In this document: in pieces, positions 5,848 to 8,537 of the stretch | How positions within the stretch are numbered: the first letter of the stretch is position 1 | Layout of the letters: each line of letters opens with the position of its first letter | DNA from: Parafilimonas sp. | GTDB taxonomy: Bacteria; Bacteroidota; Bacteroidia; Chitinophagales; Chitinophagaceae | Length of the DNA: 8,537 nucleotides | Reading direction: 5' to 3' | Assembly (NCBI GenBank): GCA_025927795.1 | Contig: JAICKT010000186.1 | Coordinates: 1 to 8,537 of the forward strand | The notes under the pieces: model-generated | The model's input: only the letters and a program-made list of their open reading frames with translations | What the model was told of the DNA's origin: nothing | The model's database searches: none | Translations under genes and position numbers: made by a program

Positions 5848-6864
5848 ATGGAGAAATATTGCATTCTTTGTATTGATGGCGGTGGTCTAAGAGGTGTTGT
5901 TCCGCTAACTATTTTAAAAACAATTGAAGCAAAAACAGGTAAGCGCATTCATGAGTTGTTTAATTTTATTGCAGGTACATCAACAGGCGGACTAATTACT
6001 GCAGCCATTTCTATAAAAAATCCATTGAATCCGGTTGAACCTCTTTATACGTTAGATGATGTGATAGATGTTTATGTGCACAGAGGGCATGAAATTTTTC
6101 CTGAACGCACAAAAATCGGCAACTTTTTACACGGAGCTGAAGACCTGTTCAGGCCTAAGTTTAGCGACTCAGGTATAAAGACAGTGTTTACAGATGTTTT
6201 GAAAAATTATAAAATGCTCGATTGCCTGAATGATATTATGATATGTTCGTACGATCTGAATAATAATATTCCCTTATTCTTTAAATCACGGGCTGCAAAA
6301 AATAATGCTGCACAAAATGCATTACTGTATGATGTTTGTCGCGCCACTTCTGCAGGTCCAAGTTATCTTCCATCGTATGAATTTTTTTATCCGAATGATG
6401 CAGAAAACCCAAACAGAAATTGTATTGATGGCGGCGTATATGTAAACAATCCGTCAATGGCGGCTTTAGTTGAGTTTTCTAAATATCATCGTGATTATTT
6501 ACCATCTTTTCCTGCAGATACAGGCATAGATTACGATAACGTGTTTGTGCTTTCGCTCGGCACTGGCAGTTACACAGGCAAAATAAATGATTCTGATACT
6601 TTAAATAAAGGTGAAATATACTGGGCGCAGCAGATAAGTGAAATTATGATGCGGGGTGTAAATCGCGCTACAGATTATGAAATGAGTGAAATGATGGATA
6701 AAGAAAATTATTTAAGGCTTACGATTGCCATTGACACTAATACACATTCTGAAATGACAAACTCCAGCTCTGAAACAACACAATACCTGGTAGCTGCTAC
6801 AAATGATATGCTGGCACAAAAAGATAATGATATCAACAACTTTATTAATAAGATGCTTGCCTGA
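5848..6864 (+). CDS. Patatin-like phospholipase
   Basis: A 338-residue serine acyl hydrolase. It shows the patatin elements in order: oxyanion loop DGGGLRG at 10-16, nucleophile elbow GTSTGG at 43-48 with S45, and the dyad aspartate D194 in CIDGGVYVNNPSMAA. It should cleave acyl chains from membrane phospholipids. No signal peptide is present, so it would act from the cytosolic side. The open frame reaches back to a GTG at 5776, but the ATG at 5848 puts the first strand (YCILCIDGGG) right at the N-terminus, as is usual in the family. The 102-base gap before it contains a repeated AAGATATTT (5809-5817 and 5826-5834). It resembles the stand-alone patatins used as effectors in antiphage CBASS systems, but no nucleotide cyclase is seen beside it. 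It is the last gene of the cassette; a hairpin overlaps its stop codon. Confidence 0.94.
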   Translation: MEKYCILCIDGGGLRGVVPLTILKTIEAKTGKRIHELFNFIAGTSTGGLITAAISIKNPLNPVEPLYTLDDVIDVYVHRGHEIFPERTKIGNFLHGAEDLFRPKFSDSGIKTVFTDVLKNYKMLDCLNDIMICSYDLNNNIPLFFKSRAAKNNAAQNALLYDVCRATSAGPSYLPSYEFFYPNDAENPNRNCIDGGVYVNNPSMAALVEFSKYHRDYLPSFPADTGIDYDNVFVLSLGTGSYTGKINDSDTLNKGEIYWAQQISEIMMRGVNRATDYEMSEMMDKENYLRLTIAIDTNTHSEMTNSSSETTQYLVAATNDMLAQKDNDINNFINKMLA

Positions 6865-6882
6865 ACATGTGATTCAGGAAGC
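6855..6882 (+). terminator. Hairpin overlapping the phospholipase stop codon
   Basis: GCTT-g-CCTGAA (6855-6865) pairs with TTCAGG-AAGC (6873-6882), giving a 10-bp stem with one bulged G and a 7-base loop; the TGA stop lies in the first arm. The sequence after it is AT-rich but lacks a strong T-run, so it may be a partial terminator or an RNA-stabilising end rather than a classical intrinsic terminator. It marks the probable end of the cassette transcript. Confidence 0.45.
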
Positions 6883-6945
6883 ATAATTTATATTCAAATT
6901 ACAGCTTAACAGTATTGAGATAATTACAAATCTTAGTTTTAAGTA

Positions 6946-7938
6946 ATGAAATCTTTTTTATTAATTTTTTTATTGATTTACGCCTCTTTGCTATCTGCCC
7001 AACAATCTTCATTACTTCAAATAAATGATACACTCACCGCACATCAATACGAATTTTCTGCACTCGCAAAATGGAAAAATAAAATATTACTTATTCCGCA
7101 AAACCGTAAAAATGTTATTGATTCCGTTTTTATGATTGATAGTGCAGCGATTGATCAATCAATACAAAAAAATACACTTGCTGCACATATAACATTCGCA
7201 ATAAAAAATATTAAACACGCAGGAGCAAAAAAAGATTCATTATTTATCGGAAATATTTTGTTGAATAAATATGATGGCTTTGAGGCAGCAGTTGTAAAAG
7301 ATGATACCATATTTTTTTCGCTGGAAGCTGATACAAGCTTTTGTTATTTAATAAAAGGTGTGATTAATGAAAAATCAAAATCAAAAGAGCTTTTGCAGGA
7401 TACACAACACATTTCTAACACGTATAACATAAATAATGCAGGTTACGAAAGTCTTGCATTATCGCCACAAAAAAATTTACTGATTGCTTTTTTTGAATGT
7501 AATAAAGACACAGCAACCGCAAAAGCATTTATATTTAATACATCATTAAAACAAAAACCAATAATGCTGCAATGGGCGCAGCCACTGTATTTCAGGCTAA
7601 CAGATGTTTATGCTTTAAATGATAGTGAATTAATTGGTGTTAATCATTTATTCACCAGTAAAGATTATCCTTTTGAGCGCGATGCGTATATTCAATGTGA
7701 AAATTTAGGTGACGTTGAAAAACAATTGAGCAATGGCGGAAATATTGATACCAGTTTCACGCAAATTGTGAGACTGACAATTCAAAACAATAAAATAAAC
7801 TGGCAACCGCTTGCATTTATTTCTTTAAACGAAGCAGATAATTATGAAGGCATTGTTTCTTTTAAAGACGGAGCATTAATAATGGTGGATGGTGAACCGG
7901 GAAATAATCCTTGTAAACTAACTTATGTGAAGTTTTAA
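6946..7938 (+). CDS. Secreted phytase-like/esterase-like beta-propeller protein
   Basis: The 330-residue protein begins with a clear signal peptide (hydrophobic core 4-16, cleavage likely after SA at 17-18), so it is exported to the periplasm or beyond. The rest is beta-rich. Three similar blade-like segments are visible, each with an aromatic-Glu pair, a small residue, a turn and a hydrophobic strand: DGFEAAVVKDDTIFFSLE (110-127), GYESLALSPQKNLLIAFFE (166-184) and NYEGIVSFKDGALIMVDGE (299-317). This pattern fits the phytase-like, esterase-like-activity propeller proteins, where the Glu often binds metal. I do not see enough to claim phytase activity. It starts 81 bases after the phospholipase and beyond the hairpin, so it is probably a separate transcription unit. 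Confidence 0.8.
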   Translation: MKSFLLIFLLIYASLLSAQQSSLLQINDTLTAHQYEFSALAKWKNKILLIPQNRKNVIDSVFMIDSAAIDQSIQKNTLAAHITFAIKNIKHAGAKKDSLFIGNILLNKYDGFEAAVVKDDTIFFSLEADTSFCYLIKGVINEKSKSKELLQDTQHISNTYNINNAGYESLALSPQKNLLIAFFECNKDTATAKAFIFNTSLKQKPIMLQWAQPLYFRLTDVYALNDSELIGVNHLFTSKDYPFERDAYIQCENLGDVEKQLSNGGNIDTSFTQIVRLTIQNNKINWQPLAFISLNEADNYEGIVSFKDGALIMVDGEPGNNPCKLTYVKF

Positions 7939-8015
7939 TAGTTTGGAAAGAGTTACCTGTAAATAGAAAATTTTCGATTAATAATTTTATCATTCATCAC
8001 TCATAAATCTTTTTT

Positions 8016-8537
8016 ATGCCATACTTTGATTTTCATGTGCATCCAACATTAAAATGCATGTTCTCAGAAGCCAATGCCAAAACAAGTCCGTGGGTTGATA
8101 TTGATGTAAAAAAAATTTCCTGGATATTAAGATGGTGTACTGATTTTGAATATATACTTGGTTCGCAGGCAGATTTGCGCATGTTAAACGAAAGTAAAGC
8201 TGATCTTATTTGCGTTGCCATATTTGTGCCCGAACGCGGAATGACGAATAATTCACTTATTCTGCAACAGGCAAAAGGCACGTTGCATCCTTATTTAAAT
8301 TATGAGCGGCTGCAAAAAATAAATGATGAAACTTTAAAGCCTTACCCGGATTTGGTTAATGAAGATTTAGATGTGTTGCTTAACGCCAAACGTTTTGGCA
8401 TAACAGATAAGGAAATTGTACCCCTTACAAAAGATGTTGTATTCAATTCCGATGATGCTTCAAAAACTTATGTAGTGTTTAGTGTTGAAGGCTTGCATTC
8501 ACTTTCACCAACTATGGACAAAACAAAAATTGATTGT
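8016..8537 (+). CDS. Amidohydrolase-fold protein, possibly M19 dipeptidase (5' part)
   Basis: The 174 visible residues start with MPYFDFHVHP, whose H7-x-H9 pair matches the first metal-binding strand of the amidohydrolase superfamily. Later TYVVFSVEGLHSL, with E158, resembles the strand in M19 membrane-dipeptidase relatives that carries the bridging glutamate. Between them is a long insert with no obvious motif. The frame is open to the right edge, so the C-terminal half with the remaining histidines is missing. No signal peptide is present; a cytosolic hydrolase is expected. It lies 77 bases after the propeller gene in the same direction. The fold is fairly sure, but the exact family and substrate are not. 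Confidence 0.75.
   Translation, partial: MPYFDFHVHPTLKCMFSEANAKTSPWVDIDVKKISWILRWCTDFEYILGSQADLRMLNESKADLICVAIFVPERGMTNNSLILQQAKGTLHPYLNYERLQKINDETLKPYPDLVNEDLDVLLNAKRFGITDKEIVPLTKDVVFNSDDASKTYVVFSVEGLHSLSPTMDKTKIDC

Noticed and set aside
5568..5948. Minus-strand open frame spanning the helical protein and the phospholipase start
   Set aside because: Overlaps two real genes on the other strand, and its translation shows no recognisable domain.
2012..6864. Reading the cassette as a prophage lysis module
   Set aside because: There are no phage structural, replication or integrase genes, no typical small holin, and a C1 peptidase and patatin are not usual lysis genes.
2012..6864. Reading the cassette as a CBASS system because of the patatin
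   Set aside because: No cGAS/DncV-like nucleotidyltransferase and no ubiquitin-like or HORMA partners are present in the window.
8033..8281. Minus-strand open frame of 82 codons near the right edge
   Set aside because: Antisense to the amidohydrolase-like gene, whose HxH and SVEG motifs show the plus strand to be the coding one.

Overview
The window is AT-rich and looks like chromosome from a member of the Bacteroidota, possibly close to the Chitinophagaceae; the family-level guess is tentative. The grounds are AT-rich translation starts that mostly lack a Shine-Dalgarno sequence, TAnnTTTG-type -7 promoter boxes, and small lipoproteins of a type common in that phylum. No RNA gene, CRISPR array, transposase or phage structural gene is visible. 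No gap between genes exceeds 300 bases.

Left part (1-1748, minus strand). In transcription order this holds a DUF4878-like lipoprotein, a FluC/CrcB fluoride channel, a DUF190 protein and a family I inorganic pyrophosphatase that runs off the left edge. FluC, DUF190 and Ppa are 10 and 6 bases apart and look like one operon. Soluble pyrophosphatase is a classic fluoride target, so this reads as a fluoride-tolerance unit. I see no fluoride riboswitch in the leader.

Centre (2012-6864, plus strand). Six genes run in one direction: a three-helix membrane protein of an uncharacterised family; a protein with an SH3-like N-terminus and a lysozyme/transglycosylase-like C-terminus; a papain-like C1 cysteine peptidase; a small lipoprotein; a small all-helical soluble protein; and a patatin-like phospholipase. 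Three enzymes aimed at three envelope or cell polymers (peptidoglycan, protein, phospholipid), none with a visible secretion signal, sit with a membrane anchor and a lipoprotein. This is the best candidate in the window for an undescribed system. Its role (defence, programmed lysis, envelope maintenance or delivery of effectors) cannot be decided from sequence alone. An 11-bp perfect inverted repeat lies just before its first gene, and a hairpin overlaps the stop codon of its last gene, which frames the cassette as a unit.

Right part (6946-8537, plus strand). A secreted protein resembling the phytase-like/esterase-like beta-propellers is followed by the start of an amidohydrolase-fold protein, perhaps an M19-type dipeptidase, cut by the right edge. 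They share direction with the cassette, but nothing ties them to it functionally.
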